Shown: piece after piece, positions 41,389-53,187 of the stretch
Layout of the letters: each line of letters opens with the position of its first letter
Position numbering within the stretch: position 1 is the first letter of the stretch
NCBI RefSeq assembly: GCF_001969815.1
Contig: NZ_MRBK01000022.1
Span: 1 to 57,989 of the forward strand
Source of the DNA: Bacillus swezeyi
GTDB taxonomy: Bacteria; Bacillota; Bacilli; Bacillales; Bacillaceae
Length of the DNA: 57,989 nt
Direction of reading: 5' to 3'
The notes under the pieces: generated by a model
What the model was told of the DNA's origin: nothing
Database searches by the model: none
Seen by the model: only the letters and a program-made list of their open reading frames with translations
Position numbers and translations under genes: made by a program

Positions 41389-41414
41389 AGGACTCTTTAA
41401 GTCCTTCCCTCCCC
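41389..41414 (-). promoter_or_regulatory. hairpin between the nusG ribosome site and start codon
   Basis: GGGGAGGGAAGG (41403-41414) is the only strong ribosome site. Directly after it AGGACT/AGTCCT (41400-41405 with 41389-41394, loop TAAAG) can pair, which would bring the site nearer to the ATGs at 41386 and 41380 or mask part of it. Confidence 0.5.
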
Positions 41415-41448
41415 ACACCTTAAAAGTTTATTGGAAATTGACACTTCT

Positions 41449-41476
41449 TTTATACGAGCCTCATATTTCGAAACAA
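41449..41476 (-). promoter_or_regulatory. possible sigma-A promoter of nusG
   Basis: TTGTTT (41471-41476) and TATAAA (41449-41454) have a 16-bp spacer and begin right after the secE terminator hairpin. Confidence 0.45.
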
Positions 41477-41477
41477 T

Positions 41478-41505
41478 GAAAAAACCCGTAAAACGGGTTT
41501 TTTGG
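41478..41505 (-). terminator. Rho-independent terminator after secE
   Basis: AAACCCG/CGGGTTT (41494-41500 and 41482-41488, loop TTTTA) followed by T-rich sequence lies 46 bp after secE. Confidence 0.75.
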
Positions 41506-41546
41506 CAAGTCATATTTAGATCTATTATAACACGTTATGCTGATCA

Positions 41547-41717
41547 TTATTCAACTATTAAACGAATTAATTGCGTAATACCCGAATCGATTAGTGCAAA
41601 AAAGATGGCGAAAAAGATAACAGTGGTGATGACAGTGATCGTATAGCGCGTTAAGTCTTTTCCTTTAGGCCATGTGACCTTTTTCATTTCTTTTCCGACA
41701 TTCTTCAAGAATTTCAT
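41547..41717 (-). CDS. secE: SecE, translocon subunit
   Basis: This 56-aa protein starts MKFLKNVGKEMKKVTWPKGK. It has an amphipathic helix with the conserved KKVTWP motif and one membrane segment (about 31-52). It clamps SecY. The ATG at 41717 lies 11 bases after GGAGG; the in-frame GTG further up (41735) overlaps the ribosome site, so it is rejected. It follows rpmGB by 34 bp. Confidence 0.93.
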   Translation of the reverse strand: MKFLKNVGKEMKKVTWPKGKDLTRYTITVITTVIFFAIFFALIDSGITQLIRLIVE

Positions 41718-41751
41718 AATATAAGAAACCTCCACAACCCAAAAACAAAAC

Positions 41752-41901
41752 CTATTTTGTTTCCAGATGTACTGTATGTGAATTGCAGTTATTGCAGTAT
41801 TTCTTTACTTCGAGCCGTTCAGCCAAAGCTGCGGAGCTTTTCATTGTCGTATAATTACGGTTCCCGCAATTTTTACAGGCCAACGTTATTTTTTTCTTCA
41901 T
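41752..41901 (-). CDS. rpmGB: 50S ribosomal protein L33, zinc-binding form (bL33)
   Basis: This 49-aa protein starts [20 protein letters not shown]. It has the two CxxC pairs (Cys9, Cys12, Cys36, Cys39) of the zinc form, as in B. subtilis RpmGB. The paralogous zinc-free L33 is not in this window. It lies between sigH and secE, and its ATG follows a weak ribosome site (AAAAAGGTG). Confidence 0.95.
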   Translation of the reverse strand: MKKKITLACKNCGNRNYTTMKSSAALAERLEVKKYCNNCNSHTVHLETK

Positions 41902-41983
41902 GTTTACACCTTTTTCTGGACTATCATTTCTTAAGTAACATATCACAGTCCTAAAATTACTGTCAATATGCCATAAGCAGCTG

Positions 41984-42655
41984 CTACAGGCTGATTTCGC
42001 GGAGCTCCAGGTACTTTTCCAGCTTTCTTTTGACACGCTGGAGCGCATTATCGATTGATTTTACATGGCGGTTTAATTCTTCAGATATTTCCTGATAGGA
42101 TCTTCCGTCGAGATAGAGCGCAAGAACTTTTCTTTCCAAATCGCTGAGCAATTCTCCCATTTTCAGCTCGATATCATCGAATTCTTCCTGATTGATGATC
42201 AGCTCTTCAGGATTCATGACCTTGGCTCCTGAAATCACGTCGAGAAGCGTCCGGTCTGACTCCTCGTCATAAATGGGCTTGTCCAGCGACACATAAGAAT
42301 TGAGCGGAATATGTTTCTGGCGAGTAGCTGTTTTTATAGCGGTAATAATCTGGCGGGTAATGCATAATTCTGCAAAAGCTTTAAATGAAGTCAGCTTGTC
42401 CTCTCTAAAATCGCGGATAGATTTGTAGAGTCCAATCATGCCTTCCTGAACGATGTCCTCCCGATCAGCCCCAATCAGAAAGTAGGATCTTGCTTTTGCC
42501 CTTACAAAATTACGGTATTTTGTAATCAAATAATCTAACGCATCACTGTCTCCGACATGAACCATTTCAATGACCTGCTCGTCCTCCAACTGGCAAAACT
42601 GTTCTTTGCTGAACTGCTCTTTGCTGAATTTTCCCTGGTTGTTTTGTAAGTTCAC
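41984..42655 (-). CDS. sigH: SigH, sigma-H (Spo0H) for early stationary phase and sporulation
   Basis: This 223-aa sigma-70-family protein has region 2 ([37 protein letters not shown]) and region 4 helix-turn-helix ([20 protein letters not shown]). SigH directs genes for competence and sporulation onset, including spo0A and kinA. The start is GTG (42653-42655) after GGAG. The N-terminus carries [10 protein letters not shown], a tandem five-residue duplication not present in the B. subtilis protein I recall, which accounts for the extra length (223 versus 218). The duplicated part lies before region 2 and should not disturb DNA binding. Confidence 0.97.
   Translation of the reverse strand: MNLQNNQGKFSKEQFSKEQFCQLEDEQVIEMVHVGDSDALDYLITKYRNFVRAKARSYFLIGADREDIVQEGMIGLYKSIRDFREDKLTSFKAFAELCITRQIITAIKTATRQKHIPLNSYVSLDKPIYDEESDRTLLDVISGAKVMNPEELIINQEEFDDIELKMGELLSDLERKVLALYLDGRSYQEISEELNRHVKSIDNALQRVKRKLEKYLELREISL
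42599..42628 (-). repeat. 15-bp in-frame tandem duplication in sigH
   Basis: The two copies TTCAGCAAAGAGCAG (42614-42628) and TTCAGCAAAGAACAG (42599-42613), read on the minus strand, differ at one base and encode [10 protein letters not shown] at about residues 10-19 of SigH. Confidence 0.95.
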
Positions 42656-42687
42656 TCCGATCCCCCCGACCGCACGTAGATAGAAAT

Positions 42688-42717
42688 ATTATACAGTAAT
42701 GGACAAAAAAGCGTCAA
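42688..42717 (-). promoter_or_regulatory. sigma-A promoter of sigH
   Basis: TTGACG (42712-42717) and TATAAT (42688-42693) have an 18-bp spacer. It lies directly after the rae1 stop, about 33 bp before the sigH GTG. In B. subtilis this promoter is repressed by AbrB; no operator can be read here. Confidence 0.75.
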
Positions 42718-42718
42718 C

Positions 42719-43231
42719 CTAATCCAAATCGCCCCGCCGCCATTTTTCAAATATCTTCAGGACATCTTCTGATAAAGGAATTTTCCCGGCAGGACGTTCT
42801 GAGGTGATTTTTTTCACCCTCTTTTCGATTTTCCTTTCAATCGCTTCAACTTCCCTGAGCAGCTCCCTGGCCGACTTGCGCAGCGCTCCCTGCCCAAAGA
42901 TTGCCCACTGCTCAGTATAATCGGATGTGGCAACATGGATCTGTGTTTGAATATTATTTAAATCTGACGCAAGCTTCTCAATCCGTTCGTCGGCCGTTTC
43001 ATTTTCCCTTGTGAAAATCACCTCTACGCGATGATTGATTCTTTTTTTCTCAATCCCTTTGACAAGATGTGCATCAAAGACAACTATGACACGAAAACCG
43101 GTATATGATTGATATTCCGCCATTTTTTGAATCAAAAGGTCCCTTGCTTCTTCAAAGCTGTTTGCTTTTAGGTCTTTCAGCTGAGGCCATGCCCCAATCA
43201 TGTTATAACCGTCGACTAGCAGGATATCCAT
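42719..43231 (-). CDS. rae1: Rae1 (YacP), ribosome-dependent mRNA endonuclease
   Basis: This 170-aa NYN/PIN-like nuclease starts MDILLVDGYNMIGAWPQLKD, with the conserved Asp7, Asn10 and a later acidic cluster (ENETADERIEKL) that builds the active site. In B. subtilis Rae1 cuts certain mRNAs in the ribosomal A site. It is 6 bp after rlmB and ends next to the sigH promoter. Confidence 0.93.
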   Translation of the reverse strand: MDILLVDGYNMIGAWPQLKDLKANSFEEARDLLIQKMAEYQSYTGFRVIVVFDAHLVKGIEKKRINHRVEVIFTRENETADERIEKLASDLNNIQTQIHVATSDYTEQWAIFGQGALRKSARELLREVEAIERKIEKRVKKITSERPAGKIPLSEDVLKIFEKWRRGDLD

Positions 43232-43237
43232 CCTTTT

Positions 43238-43987
43238 CTATTCCCCTAAAGGGCTTCGCTTCCGGTACACTTCATACATCAGCAGACCGGCTGCGACAGA
43301 GGCGTTCAGTGATGTGACTTTTCCAGCCATCGGCAGACGGATGAGAAAGTCGCATTTTTCTTTAACCAGCCTTCCCATACCTTTTCCTTCACTTCCGATG
43401 ACCAGCGCAAGAGGCATGTTTCCGTCCAGCGACCTGTAGTCCTGCTGCCCCGATGCATCTGTGCCGACGACCCAGACGCCCCGCTCTTTCATTTCTTCCA
43501 ATGTCCGCGATAGATTCGTCACTTTTACCACCGGAATATGTTCAATCGCACCAGTCGAGGCTTTGGCGACAGTCGTCGTAAGGCCGACGGCACGCCTTTT
43601 TGGAATGATGATGCCGTGGGCGCCGACCGCGTCAGCCGTCCTCATGATCGATCCTAGGTTATGCGGATCTTCGATTTCATCTAGCACGAGAATAAACGGC
43701 TGTTCATTTCTGTCTTCGGCCTTTTGAAACAGGTCGTCCAGTTCGGCATACTCGTAAGCCGCCACTTGGGCGACGACACCTTGATGCTGGCCAGTGACCA
43801 TTTGATCGAGTTTTTTTCTCGGGACATAATGAATCGTGATGCCTTTTTTGACTGCGAGATCAATGACTTGCTGAGCCTGTCCCTTTACTGTGTTTTCCGC
43901 CATCCAAAGCTTATACAGTTCACGGCCGGATTTTAACGTTTCAATGACCGCGTTTTTTCCTATGACGTAATCATGCTGCTGGCTCAT
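43238..43987 (-). CDS. rlmB: TrmH-family rRNA 2'-O-ribose methyltransferase (RlmB/YacO)
   Basis: This 249-aa SPOUT enzyme has an N-terminal L30e-like RNA-binding domain ([20 protein letters not shown]) and the motifs [31 protein letters not shown] and [20 protein letters not shown]. It matches YacO of B. subtilis; the likely target is G2251 of 23S rRNA, by analogy with E. coli RlmB. It overlaps mrnC by 4 bp. Confidence 0.93.
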   Translation of the reverse strand: MSQQHDYVIGKNAVIETLKSGRELYKLWMAENTVKGQAQQVIDLAVKKGITIHYVPRKKLDQMVTGQHQGVVAQVAAYEYAELDDLFQKAEDRNEQPFILVLDEIEDPHNLGSIMRTADAVGAHGIIIPKRRAVGLTTTVAKASTGAIEHIPVVKVTNLSRTLEEMKERGVWVVGTDASGQQDYRSLDGNMPLALVIGSEGKGMGRLVKEKCDFLIRLPMAGKVTSLNASVAAGLLMYEVYRKRSPLGE

Positions 43988-44400
43988 TTGATTTCCTCCC
44001 TGCCGTCCCGTTTTTCCAACGCTTTTTTGATGAGCTCATCAAGCCTCGCTTCCTTGTTCTCAAGAAAAAGATACCCAATAACGGCTTCAAAAGCTGTGCT
44101 GTAACGGTACGTTTGGACATCCGTGTTTTTAGGCACCGTTCCGGATTTTGCATTCCGCCCTCTTCTTAGCACAGCCTTCTCTTCTTCGGTGAAAAATCCC
44201 TGCTCCTCAAGGGCAAACAGCATGTTTGCCTGTGATTTTGCTGAGACATAGCGGCTCGACTGCTTGTGCAGATCATTAGGCTTGGTCATGCCTTTCTTTA
44301 ACAGGTGATGCCTTACGTATATTTCCAAAACGGCATCACCCATATAAGCAAGCGCCAAACCATTTAATTGTTTGGCGTCTTTTATGGTTTCTAAATTCAT
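43984..44400 (-). CDS. mrnC: Mini-ribonuclease III (MrnC)
   Basis: This 138-aa protein has an RNase III catalytic domain only, with [20 protein letters not shown] carrying the acidic active-site residues and a second acidic motif [12 protein letters not shown]. There is no double-stranded RNA-binding domain. It trims the ends of 23S rRNA precursor. It is 2 bp after cysS and overlaps rlmB by 4 bp. Confidence 0.95.
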   Translation of the reverse strand: MNLETIKDAKQLNGLALAYMGDAVLEIYVRHHLLKKGMTKPNDLHKQSSRYVSAKSQANMLFALEEQGFFTEEEKAVLRRGRNAKSGTVPKNTDVQTYRYSTAFEAVIGYLFLENKEARLDELIKKALEKRDGREEIK

Positions 44401-44402
44401 CT

Positions 44403-45806
44403 TTATGATTCTCCTCTTTTCCAGCGTGTCCCCTGAGGAGTATCCTCCAAGATGATGTTCATGCTTTTCAGCTGATCGCGAATTTGGTCAGATGTAGCAA
44501 AGTCCCTGTTTCTGCGAGCTTCATTTCTCTTTTCGATAAGCTCCTCGACTTCCTGATCCAAAAGCTCTTGCTCCTTCAGTGAGAAGCCGAGCACAGAGCA
44601 AATCTCATCAAACAGCTGAAGGAATGCTTGAATCACATGTTCAGCGGTGTTCTTTTCCTGCAGATAGTAGTTGGCGTGTTTAGCCAGATCAAACAAGACG
44701 GAGATCGCATTCGCTGTATTGAAGTCATCATCCATTGCCGTTTCGAAGGCTTTTCGCTGCCCGTCGATTTTTTCGAGCCACTCGGAATCGCCCTCTGTTA
44801 AATTTGTACTGCTTTTCAGCCGATGCTGCAAATTGCTATAAGCGGTTTTTAAGCGGCCAAAAGCGTTTTTTGTGTTCTCCAGAAGCTCAACCGAATAATT
44901 GATCGGATGTCTGTAATGAACGGACAGCATGAAAAACCGCAGCACTTGGGGATCATGCTCTTTAATAATGTCATGCACAAGCACAAAATTGCCGAGTGAT
45001 TTTGACATTTTTTCATTATCAATATTAATATAGCCGTTATGAAGCCAATACTTCGCAAAAAGCTTTCCTGTTAAGGCTTCTGATTGAGCAATTTCGTTTT
45101 CGTGGTGAGGGAAGGTTAAATCCTGGCCGCCCGCATGAATGTCGATTGAATCGCCCAAATATTTTCTCGCCATTGCAGAGCACTCAATGTGCCAGCCCGG
45201 GCGCCCTTTGCCCCAAGGGCTATCCCAAGAGATTTCGTTATCTTTGGCCGCTTTCCATAATGCGAAATCCAGAGCGTCATCTTTTTTCTCGCCTACTTGT
45301 ATCCGCGCGCCTGTTCTCAACTCGTCGATCGATTGATGCGATAGTTTTCCATAGCCTTCAAACGACCTTGTTTTGTAATAAACATCACCGTCCGCTTCAT
45401 AAGCATAGTCCTTGTCAATCAGCGTCCGGATAAAGTCGATGATATCGTCCATGTTTTCAGTGACGCGCGGATGGCAGTCCGCTTTTGTGCAGCCAAGTGA
45501 ACCGACATCCTCGAAATATGCATTGATAAAGCGTTCAGCAATGACAGGCACCTCTTCACCAAGCTCGTTAGCCGCTTTAATTAATTTGTCGTCCACATCT
45601 GTAAAATTGGAGACGTAGTGAACGTCATAGCCTTTATACTCCAAATATTTTCTGACCGTATCATAAACGATAGCCGGCCTTGCATTTCCGATATGAATGT
45701 AATTATATACGGTCGGACCGCATACATACATTTTAACCTTTCCTTCTTCAAGAGGCACAAACGGCTCTTTTTTTCGTGTGAGTGTATTATACAGTGTAAG
45801 TGTCAC
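44403..45806 (-). CDS. cysS: cysteinyl-tRNA synthetase
   Basis: This 467-aa class I synthetase has the zinc Cys in [16 protein letters not shown] (which also contains the HIGH motif), [13 protein letters not shown] and KMSKSLGNF. It charges tRNA-Cys. The start overlaps cysE by 4 bp. The pair is controlled by the T-box upstream of cysE, so shortage of charged tRNA-Cys raises both cysteine synthesis and charging. Confidence 0.98.
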   Translation of the reverse strand: MTLTLYNTLTRKKEPFVPLEEGKVKMYVCGPTVYNYIHIGNARPAIVYDTVRKYLEYKGYDVHYVSNFTDVDDKLIKAANELGEEVPVIAERFINAYFEDVGSLGCTKADCHPRVTENMDDIIDFIRTLIDKDYAYEADGDVYYKTRSFEGYGKLSHQSIDELRTGARIQVGEKKDDALDFALWKAAKDNEISWDSPWGKGRPGWHIECSAMARKYLGDSIDIHAGGQDLTFPHHENEIAQSEALTGKLFAKYWLHNGYINIDNEKMSKSLGNFVLVHDIIKEHDPQVLRFFMLSVHYRHPINYSVELLENTKNAFGRLKTAYSNLQHRLKSSTNLTEGDSEWLEKIDGQRKAFETAMDDDFNTANAISVLFDLAKHANYYLQEKNTAEHVIQAFLQLFDEICSVLGFSLKEQELLDQEVEELIEKRNEARRNRDFATSDQIRDQLKSMNIILEDTPQGTRWKRGES

Positions 45807-46453
45807 AGCTCATCTTCCCTTTCTTTTCTCTGGAGCTCTTGTTTCAGCTGCCTGATTTCATTTTCCAATTCTTTAAAGCGGTCAGCCACCGGATCCGGCA
45901 AATCCTGATGATTCAGGTCGCGCCTGATTTTCTTGCCGTTTTGCACAACGACGCGTCCCGGGATGCCAACAACGGTGGAGCATTCAGGCACATCGTGCAG
46001 GACGACGGAGCCTGCGCCGATCTTCGACCCTTTTCCGATCGTAATGGAGCCAAGCACTTTGGCTCCCGTTGATATCAGCGAATCATCCTCGATTGTGGGA
46101 TGCCTTTTTCCTTTTTCTTTGCCTGTTCCCCCGAGCGTTACTCCCTGAAAAACCGTGACATTGTTTCCGATCTCACAGGTTTCGCCGATCACGACCCCCA
46201 TCCCGTGGTCAATGAAAAACCTCCTGCCGATCTTTGCGCCCGGATGAATTTCGATTCCCGTAAAGAAGCGGGCGATTTGAGAGATTGATCTGGCCATGAA
46301 AAATCTTTTTCTTTTATATAAAGCATGTGCAATTCGATGCGCCCATATAGCATGCAAACCCGAATATGTTAATATGACTTCGATATAGCTCCTCGCAGCC
46401 GGATCTTGGTCAAAAACGACATCTACATCTTCTTTCAACATTTTAAAGAACAC
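45803..46453 (-). CDS. cysE: serine O-acetyltransferase
   Basis: This 216-aa protein has a helical N-terminal part and a left-handed beta-helix of hexapeptide repeats ([20 protein letters not shown], then [20 protein letters not shown]). Catalytic His residues lie in the DHGMG and GKRHP regions. It makes O-acetylserine, the precursor of cysteine. The charged C-terminal helix is rich in Glu and Arg. It is first in the T-box-controlled cysE-cysS-mrnC-rlmB-rae1 cluster. Confidence 0.97.
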   Translation of the reverse strand: MFFKMLKEDVDVVFDQDPAARSYIEVILTYSGLHAIWAHRIAHALYKRKRFFMARSISQIARFFTGIEIHPGAKIGRRFFIDHGMGVVIGETCEIGNNVTVFQGVTLGGTGKEKGKRHPTIEDDSLISTGAKVLGSITIGKGSKIGAGSVVLHDVPECSTVVGIPGRVVVQNGKKIRRDLNHQDLPDPVADRFKELENEIRQLKQELQRKEREDEL

Positions 46454-46504
46454 ATGATTCCCCCCGTTCCCCGCTTCCTTCTGTCTCTCATCTTTTTATC
46501 AAAC

Positions 46505-46715
46505 CATATAAAAAACGCCTCTGTCTGATGACAGAGACGCTTTTTGACGCGCGGTTCCACTCTGTTTAGAAAACGGCACAGCTGTTTCCTCAACTTTGAT
46601 CCATAACGGCGGATACCGCCTTTGAATACTTGTCATCAAACGTTCTTCAAAGGTCTCAAGAGGCGCATTTCTAAAGCCGGGCACTTAAGTCTTTTCCAGC
46701 CGATGAAGACTCTCT
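46505..46715 (-). promoter_or_regulatory. cysteine T-box riboswitch
   Basis: The T-box core AGAGTGGAACCGCGC (46549-46563) is followed by a terminator, CGTCTCTGTC/GACAGAGGCG with T6 (46505-46540). A candidate specifier codon TGC (Cys, 46681-46683) lies in the sequence TTAAGTGCCCGG of the Stem I region. Uncharged tRNA-Cys would stabilise the antiterminator and let cysE-cysS be transcribed. It fills the 307-bp gltX-cysE gap. No separate promoter is convincing, so transcription may come from gltX. Confidence 0.9.
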
Positions 46716-46760
46716 CTTTAAAGGCCATAGCTTTATACTTTTCCCTATCAACGATTTATC

Positions 46761-48218
46761 TTATTGATTAATGTTATTCAGCCGTTTCAAAACGGTGTCT
46801 TTTCCTAATAGCTCAATGGACTGAGGCAGCTCAGGCCCATGGGACTGGCCGGTTGTCGCCACGCGGATCGGCATAAACAGCTTTTTCCCTTTATGCCCCG
46901 TTTCCTTTTGGACGGCTTTGATCGACGCTTTGATCTCGTCTGCCGTGAATTCCTCCAGCTGTTCAAGCTTTTCAGAAAACACCCGCAGCACTTCCGGAAC
47001 CTGTTCTTCATCTAAAACTGTTCTTGCTTCACGATTATACTGGATTTCCTCTTTAAAGAACAACTCTGTTAACTCGACAATTTCTGCACCGAAGCTTAGC
47101 TGCTCCTGATAAAGTGAAATCAGCTTGCCAACCCACTCTTTTTCGCTTCCGGAAAGTTCTTTTGATACCTTGCCGGCTTTCTGCAAATGAGGAACAGTCA
47201 GTTCGATGACCTGATCAAGGTCAAGCTTTTTCACATACTGGTTATTAACCCATTTCAGTTTATGCGTGTCAAACACAGCTGGTGATTTTGACAAACGCTT
47301 CACATCAAATATTTCAATAAATTGTTCTTTTGTAAACAGCTCTTCTTCTCCTGCCGGGGACCAGCCAAGCAGCGCGATAAAGTTAAAGAGCGCTTCCGGC
47401 AAATAGCCAAGCTCCTCATACTGTTCAATAAACTGAATAATGGATTCATCCCGTTTGCTGAGTTTTTTGCGATTTTCGTTGACGATCAGTGTCATGTGTC
47501 CAAATGTCGGAACATCCCAGCCAAACGCATTGTATATCATAATCTGCTTCGGCGTGTTTGAAATATGGTCCTCTCCCCGAAGCACATGTGTCATTTTCAT
47601 TAAATAGTCATCGACAGCTACAGCGAAATTGTAAGTTGGAGTTCCATCTTTTTTCACGATGACAAAATCGCCGATACCGTCCGTTTCAAAAGAAATGTCA
47701 TCCTTTACGATATCGTTGAAGCTGATGACTTCTCCTTGGGGAACTTTGAAGCGGATGCTCGGCTGTCTTCCTTCAGCTTCCAGCTTGTCCTGCTCTTCTT
47801 TTGTCAAGCTGCGGCATTTGCCGGAGTAGCGCGGCATTTCTCCGCGGGCCGTCTGTTCTTCCCGTTCTTTCTCAAGCTCTTCTTCTGTACAGTAGCACTT
47901 ATAAGCGAGACCTTTGTCAAGAAGCTCATCATAATATGTTTTGTAAATGTCATTTCTTTCGGATTGGCGGTATGGTCCATAGTCTCCGCCGACATCCACA
48001 CTTTCATCCCAGTCGATGCCGAGCCACTTTAAGTAGTTAAGCTGGCTTTGCTCCCCGCCTTCAATGTTGCGCTTTCGGTCTGTATCTTCAATACGGATGA
48101 TGAATTTCCCGCCTTGGCTCCGGGCAAACAAATAATTAAAGAGTGCAGTTCTTGCATTGCCGATATGTAAATGGCCTGTAGGACTCGGCGCATAACGAAC
48201 CCGAACTTCGTTTCCCAT
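46761..48218 (-). CDS. gltX: glutamyl-tRNA synthetase
   Basis: This 485-aa class I synthetase has HIGH in [18 protein letters not shown] and the KMSKS-like KLSKRDE. Cys residues in [20 protein letters not shown] and GKCRS are the zinc site region. In Bacillus this enzyme also charges tRNA-Gln with Glu, which is then amidated by GatCAB. It has its own promoter (48263-48291) and lies between ispF and the T-box. Confidence 0.98.
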   Translation of the reverse strand: MGNEVRVRYAPSPTGHLHIGNARTALFNYLFARSQGGKFIIRIEDTDRKRNIEGGEQSQLNYLKWLGIDWDESVDVGGDYGPYRQSERNDIYKTYYDELLDKGLAYKCYCTEEELEKEREEQTARGEMPRYSGKCRSLTKEEQDKLEAEGRQPSIRFKVPQGEVISFNDIVKDDISFETDGIGDFVIVKKDGTPTYNFAVAVDDYLMKMTHVLRGEDHISNTPKQIMIYNAFGWDVPTFGHMTLIVNENRKKLSKRDESIIQFIEQYEELGYLPEALFNFIALLGWSPAGEEELFTKEQFIEIFDVKRLSKSPAVFDTHKLKWVNNQYVKKLDLDQVIELTVPHLQKAGKVSKELSGSEKEWVGKLISLYQEQLSFGAEIVELTELFFKEEIQYNREARTVLDEEQVPEVLRVFSEKLEQLEEFTADEIKASIKAVQKETGHKGKKLFMPIRVATTGQSHGPELPQSIELLGKDTVLKRLNNINQ

Positions 48219-48262
48219 CTGTCTACTTCCTTTCGTCTCAATCAGAGTTCAAATTTATTCTT

Positions 48263-48291
48263 ATTCTATCATCAAATGAATCGGTCTTCAA
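48263..48291 (-). promoter_or_regulatory. sigma-A promoter of gltX
   Basis: TTGAAG (48286-48291) and TAGAAT (48263-48268) have a 17-bp spacer, 45 bp before the gltX start and just after ispF. Confidence 0.7.
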
Positions 48292-48297
48292 AATGAA

Positions 48298-49477
<1,180 letters not shown>

Positions 49478-50566
49478 TTAAAGCGCCTTTTCCAGCAGTT
49501 TCGGCTTGGCGAATATCATTCTGCCGGCTGCTGTCTGCAGCACACTGGTCACAAGCACGTCGATATGTTTGCCGATATAGTTTCGTCCTTCTTCAACGAC
49601 AATCATTGTGCCATCGTCCAAATAAGCCACGCCCTGATTATGTTCTTTTCCGTCTTTAATCACCTGTACCTTCATTTCTTCTCCCGGAAGCACGACAGGT
49701 TTGACGGCATTGGCAAGGTCGTTTATGTTTAATACGGCTACCTTCTGAAGTTCGCATACTTTGTTCAAGTTGAAATCGTTTGTGACGACGACACCTGAAG
49801 TCAGCTTTGCAAGTTTGACGAGTTTGCTGTCAACTTCTTGAATGTCTTCAAAATCGCCTTCGTAAATTTCCACTTTGATATCAAGTTCTTTTTGGATCCG
49901 GTTTAAAATATCAAGCCCTCGTCGTCCTCTGTTGCGTTTGAGGACATCGGAAGAGTCGGCGATATGCTGAAGTTCCTCCAGTACAAACTGCGGAATCACG
50001 ATGACGCCTTCAAGAAAACCGGTCTGACAAATATCAGCAATTCTCCCATCTATAATAACACTTGTATCTAAAATTTTCAGCTTTTTGTCTTCTTCTGTAC
50101 GCTCTTCTTCAGTCGTGCCTTTTTTCTTTCGGGAAGAGAAAAGGGTGAGCATCTCGTCTTTTTTCTTAAAGCCGACCCGGAATCCAAGGTAGCCCAGGAA
50201 AGCTGCAAGCACAATCGGAATCACCGTGCTGATCAGCTGATATGGGAAGTCTTTTAACGGAATAACGTTGACGATAAGATAAGCTAGCATAAGTCCGAAG
50301 ATTAATCCCAAAGAGCCAAACAACAAGTCTGATACTGGAGCTTTTATTAGAGAATCCTCAATCCGTTTCACCCAGTTAATGACATGATCCGCACACCAGA
50401 TGCCCAGAAGAAAAAAGATGATAGCTCCCAAACAAGCGGACGCATACGGGTTTGTTACTAAAGGTATGTCCTGTACATTTAACAGTACAAACAATTCCGG
50501 TATGAGAAAAATACCGATAACGCCTCCCAAAATCGCAAAGAACGATTGAACTATTCGTTTTAACAT
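49478..50566 (-). CDS. yacL: YacL, membrane-anchored PIN-TRAM domain protein
   Basis: This 362-aa protein has four membrane segments (about 5-30, 42-60, 83-102 and 112-130), then a PIN nuclease-like domain beginning [16 protein letters not shown] with acidic residues, [11 protein letters not shown], and a C-terminal TRAM domain ([20 protein letters not shown]). The PIN fold suggests RNA cleavage and TRAM suggests RNA binding, but the substrate is not known to me. A 128-bp gap separates it from disA; a TTGACA at 50610 lacks a good -10. Confidence 0.93.
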   Translation of the reverse strand: MLKRIVQSFFAILGGVIGIFLIPELFVLLNVQDIPLVTNPYASACLGAIIFFLLGIWCADHVINWVKRIEDSLIKAPVSDLLFGSLGLIFGLMLAYLIVNVIPLKDFPYQLISTVIPIVLAAFLGYLGFRVGFKKKDEMLTLFSSRKKKGTTEEERTEEDKKLKILDTSVIIDGRIADICQTGFLEGVIVIPQFVLEELQHIADSSDVLKRNRGRRGLDILNRIQKELDIKVEIYEGDFEDIQEVDSKLVKLAKLTSGVVVTNDFNLNKVCELQKVAVLNINDLANAVKPVVLPGEEMKVQVIKDGKEHNQGVAYLDDGTMIVVEEGRNYIGKHIDVLVTSVLQTAAGRMIFAKPKLLEKAL

Positions 50567-50694
50567 ACCTTCACCTCCTTTTATTTATGGTTAGATTTTT
50601 ATAAATGCAGCTGTGTCAATCTGTAAAGGGAAAACAAAAAGTAAGAATAATATACCCATAAATTGCATATTTTAATCGCTTTTAGAAAAATTTC

Positions 50695-51771
50695 TTACAG
50701 CTGCCTGTCAATATAATGTTTTTCTTGAAGTCTTTTTAAACCCTTCTTTATCTTTTGGGCACGAACAGCCCCAATTCCTTCCACTTCATCCAATTCTTTT
50801 ACATCCGCTTCGATGATGAGCTTTAAATGGCCAAACGCTTCGACAACATTTTCGACAATCGGCATAGGCAGCCGGGGAATTTTGTGAAGCAGTCTGAAGC
50901 CTCGAGGAAATACGTATTCCTCCATATTCGTTGAAGCTGAATAACCGAGAAGCTTCAGCAGAATGACATCATCCAGCAATTCAAAGCTCGACATATCTTG
51001 AAGCTGTTTCAGCAGGACGAATGGGTCTTTAATTTTTTCTTTGACATAGTCTTTTACAAACAGCGCCGCTTCCTGCTCCATATCTGTGATCAGCTCGCTT
51101 ACTTGAAGCCTGATAAGGTGGCCTTCCGTTCCGAGCTCTTTAATATACATATTAATTTCATTTTTGATTCGCAGCACCATTTCATATCGATGCATAACGG
51201 AAATGACGTCTCCGAATGTGACAAGCTCTTCAAACTCTAAAGCGCTCAAAGTGGCAATCGCGGTGTCCAAAATTAATTTATATTTTTCAAGAGTCTGAAT
51301 AGCCTGATTGGCTTTTGTCAAAATAAAGCCAATATCCTTAAGAATATATTTCATATTTTCCTGATAGAGCGTAATGACATTCCGCCTTTCAGATATTGCG
51401 ATGATCAGACAACCGGTCTGCTTGGCCACACGTTCAGCTGTCCTGTGTCTCATCCCTGTTTCTGAAGAGGGAATCGTTGCCTCGGGCATGAGCTGCGTAT
51501 TGGCATATAAGATCTTTTGTCCTGAATCGCTGAGAATAATTGCGCCGTCCATTTTAGCCAGCTCGTACAAATGGGCCGGAGAAAAAGCAGAGTTAATGTG
51601 AAATCCTCCGTCAACCACTTCTTTTACTTTATCGTTAAAGCCGACAACAATTAATCCGCCCGTTTTTGCCCGCAGTACATTTTCAATTCCTTCGCGAAGA
51701 GGCGTGCCGGGGGCGACAAACTGCAATATTTCCGAAAGATCCTGTTTCGCTCCTTTTTTTTCTTTTTCCAT
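50695..51771 (-). CDS. disA: DisA, diadenylate cyclase and DNA-scanning protein
   Basis: This 358-aa protein has an N-terminal DAC domain with the catalytic DGA (75-77) and RHR (108-110) motifs, a helical linker, and a C-terminal helix-hairpin-helix ([20 protein letters not shown]) that binds branched DNA. It makes c-di-AMP and pauses at recombination intermediates, delaying sporulation when DNA is damaged. It is 3 bp after radA, with which it is functionally linked. Confidence 0.97.
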   Translation of the reverse strand: MEKEKKGAKQDLSEILQFVAPGTPLREGIENVLRAKTGGLIVVGFNDKVKEVVDGGFHINSAFSPAHLYELAKMDGAIILSDSGQKILYANTQLMPEATIPSSETGMRHRTAERVAKQTGCLIIAISERRNVITLYQENMKYILKDIGFILTKANQAIQTLEKYKLILDTAIATLSALEFEELVTFGDVISVMHRYEMVLRIKNEINMYIKELGTEGHLIRLQVSELITDMEQEAALFVKDYVKEKIKDPFVLLKQLQDMSSFELLDDVILLKLLGYSASTNMEEYVFPRGFRLLHKIPRLPMPIVENVVEAFGHLKLIIEADVKELDEVEGIGAVRAQKIKKGLKRLQEKHYIDRQL

Positions 51772-51774
51772 TTA

Positions 51775-53154
51775 TCATGATCCTCCTAATGAAGCCCGAA
51801 GCGCCTCAGCTACATTTTCAACGCCGACGATCTCAATTCCTTTCGGCTTGGTCCAGCCTTCCGCATTCGCAGAAGGAATAATCATTCTCTTAAAGCCAAG
51901 CTTTGCGGCTTCCTGAACCCTCTGTTCAATTCTAGATACTCTTCGGACCTCTCCTGTTAAGCCGACCTCTCCGATAAAACAATCTGTCGGATGAGGCGGG
52001 GTATCTCTGAAGCTTGAAGCGATGCTGACCGCAACGGCAAGGTCAATTGCCGGTTCATCCAGCTTCACTCCGCCGGCCACTTTTAAATAGGCATCCTGAT
52101 TTTGAAGAAGAAGGCCCACTCTTTTTTCCAAGACCGCCATGAGCAATGAGACGCGATTATGATCAATTCCCGTTGCCATCCGGCGCGGGTTTCCAAAGCT
52201 CGTAGGTGAGATGAGCGCCTGTATTTCGACTAAGACCGGCCTCGTGCCTTCCATTGAAGCGACGACACTTGATCCGGCCGCCCCCGCCGAGCGTTCTTCC
52301 AGAAAAATTTCTGACGGGTTCAGAACCTCTGTCAGACCTTCTTCCCTCATTTCAAAAATTCCCATCTCATTTGTCGAGCCGAAACGGTTTTTGACGGCTC
52401 TCAGAATGCGGAAAGTATGGTGTCTCTCCCCTTCAAAGTAAAGGACGGTGTCGACCATATGTTCCAGCAGTCTCGGCCCCGCAATCGAACCCTCTTTCGT
52501 CACATGCCCGACGATAAATATAGGAATCCCTTTTGTTTTGGCCATTCTCATCAGCTCTGCGGTGCATTCTCTGACTTGGGACACACTGCCCGGGGCTGAA
52601 GTGATATCGCTTTGATAAACGGTTTGAATCGAGTCAACCACCACAAATGAAGGATTCATCTCTTCTATAGAAGACGTAATATACTCCATATCGGTTTCAG
52701 ATAAAACGTGAAGAGTTGGACTGTTGATTCCTAATCGGTCCGCCCTCAGCTTTGTTTGTTTAACTGACTCTTCCCCTGATATGTACAAGACATTTTCCTT
52801 CGAATCAGCAAGCTGGGCAGACACCTGCAGCAGCAAAGTCGACTTTCCGATGCCGGGGTCGCCGCCGATTAACACAAGCGAACCTTTGACGATGCCATTG
52901 CCCAATACGCGGTTAAATTCGCCCGATTTCGTTTGTATCCTCGGCTCTTCCGTCGTTTCAATTGATGTAATAGGGGAAGGCTTCTGCACCGTTTGAACGG
53001 AATGCGAAAAAGCGGTTCTTCGGTTGGCGGCCGGTTTCTTAACCGTTTCTTCGACCATCGTGTTCCATGCGCCGCATCCCGGACACTTCCCCATCCACTT
53101 GGCAGATTCATAGCCGCATGATTGACAGATAAATTTAGTTTTTGTTTTAGCCAT
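51775..53154 (-). CDS. radA: RadA, DNA repair ATPase
   Basis: This 459-aa protein has an N-terminal C4 zinc finger (Cys10, Cys13, Cys24, Cys27), a RecA-like core with Walker [11 protein letters not shown] (97-106), the KNRFG motif and a Lon-like C-terminal domain ([20 protein letters not shown]). It acts in branch migration during recombination repair. It is 77 bp after clpC, a gap that contains an inverted repeat. Confidence 0.97.
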   Translation of the reverse strand: MAKTKTKFICQSCGYESAKWMGKCPGCGAWNTMVEETVKKPAANRRTAFSHSVQTVQKPSPITSIETTEEPRIQTKSGEFNRVLGNGIVKGSLVLIGGDPGIGKSTLLLQVSAQLADSKENVLYISGEESVKQTKLRADRLGINSPTLHVLSETDMEYITSSIEEMNPSFVVVDSIQTVYQSDITSAPGSVSQVRECTAELMRMAKTKGIPIFIVGHVTKEGSIAGPRLLEHMVDTVLYFEGERHHTFRILRAVKNRFGSTNEMGIFEMREEGLTEVLNPSEIFLEERSAGAAGSSVVASMEGTRPVLVEIQALISPTSFGNPRRMATGIDHNRVSLLMAVLEKRVGLLLQNQDAYLKVAGGVKLDEPAIDLAVAVSIASSFRDTPPHPTDCFIGEVGLTGEVRRVSRIEQRVQEAAKLGFKRMIIPSANAEGWTKPKGIEIVGVENVAEALRASLGGS

Positions 53155-53187
53155 TGGTTTTTCAAAACGCTCCCTTTATAAGAAAGT

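Noticed and set aside
46499..46684. 61-codon open frame on the minus strand between gltX and cysE
   Set aside because: It runs through the T-box and its terminator; the RNA element explains the sequence.
50600..50640. TTGACA near 50610 as a yacL promoter
   Set aside because: No acceptable -10 at 16-18 bp; only a TATAAA 7 bp too close.
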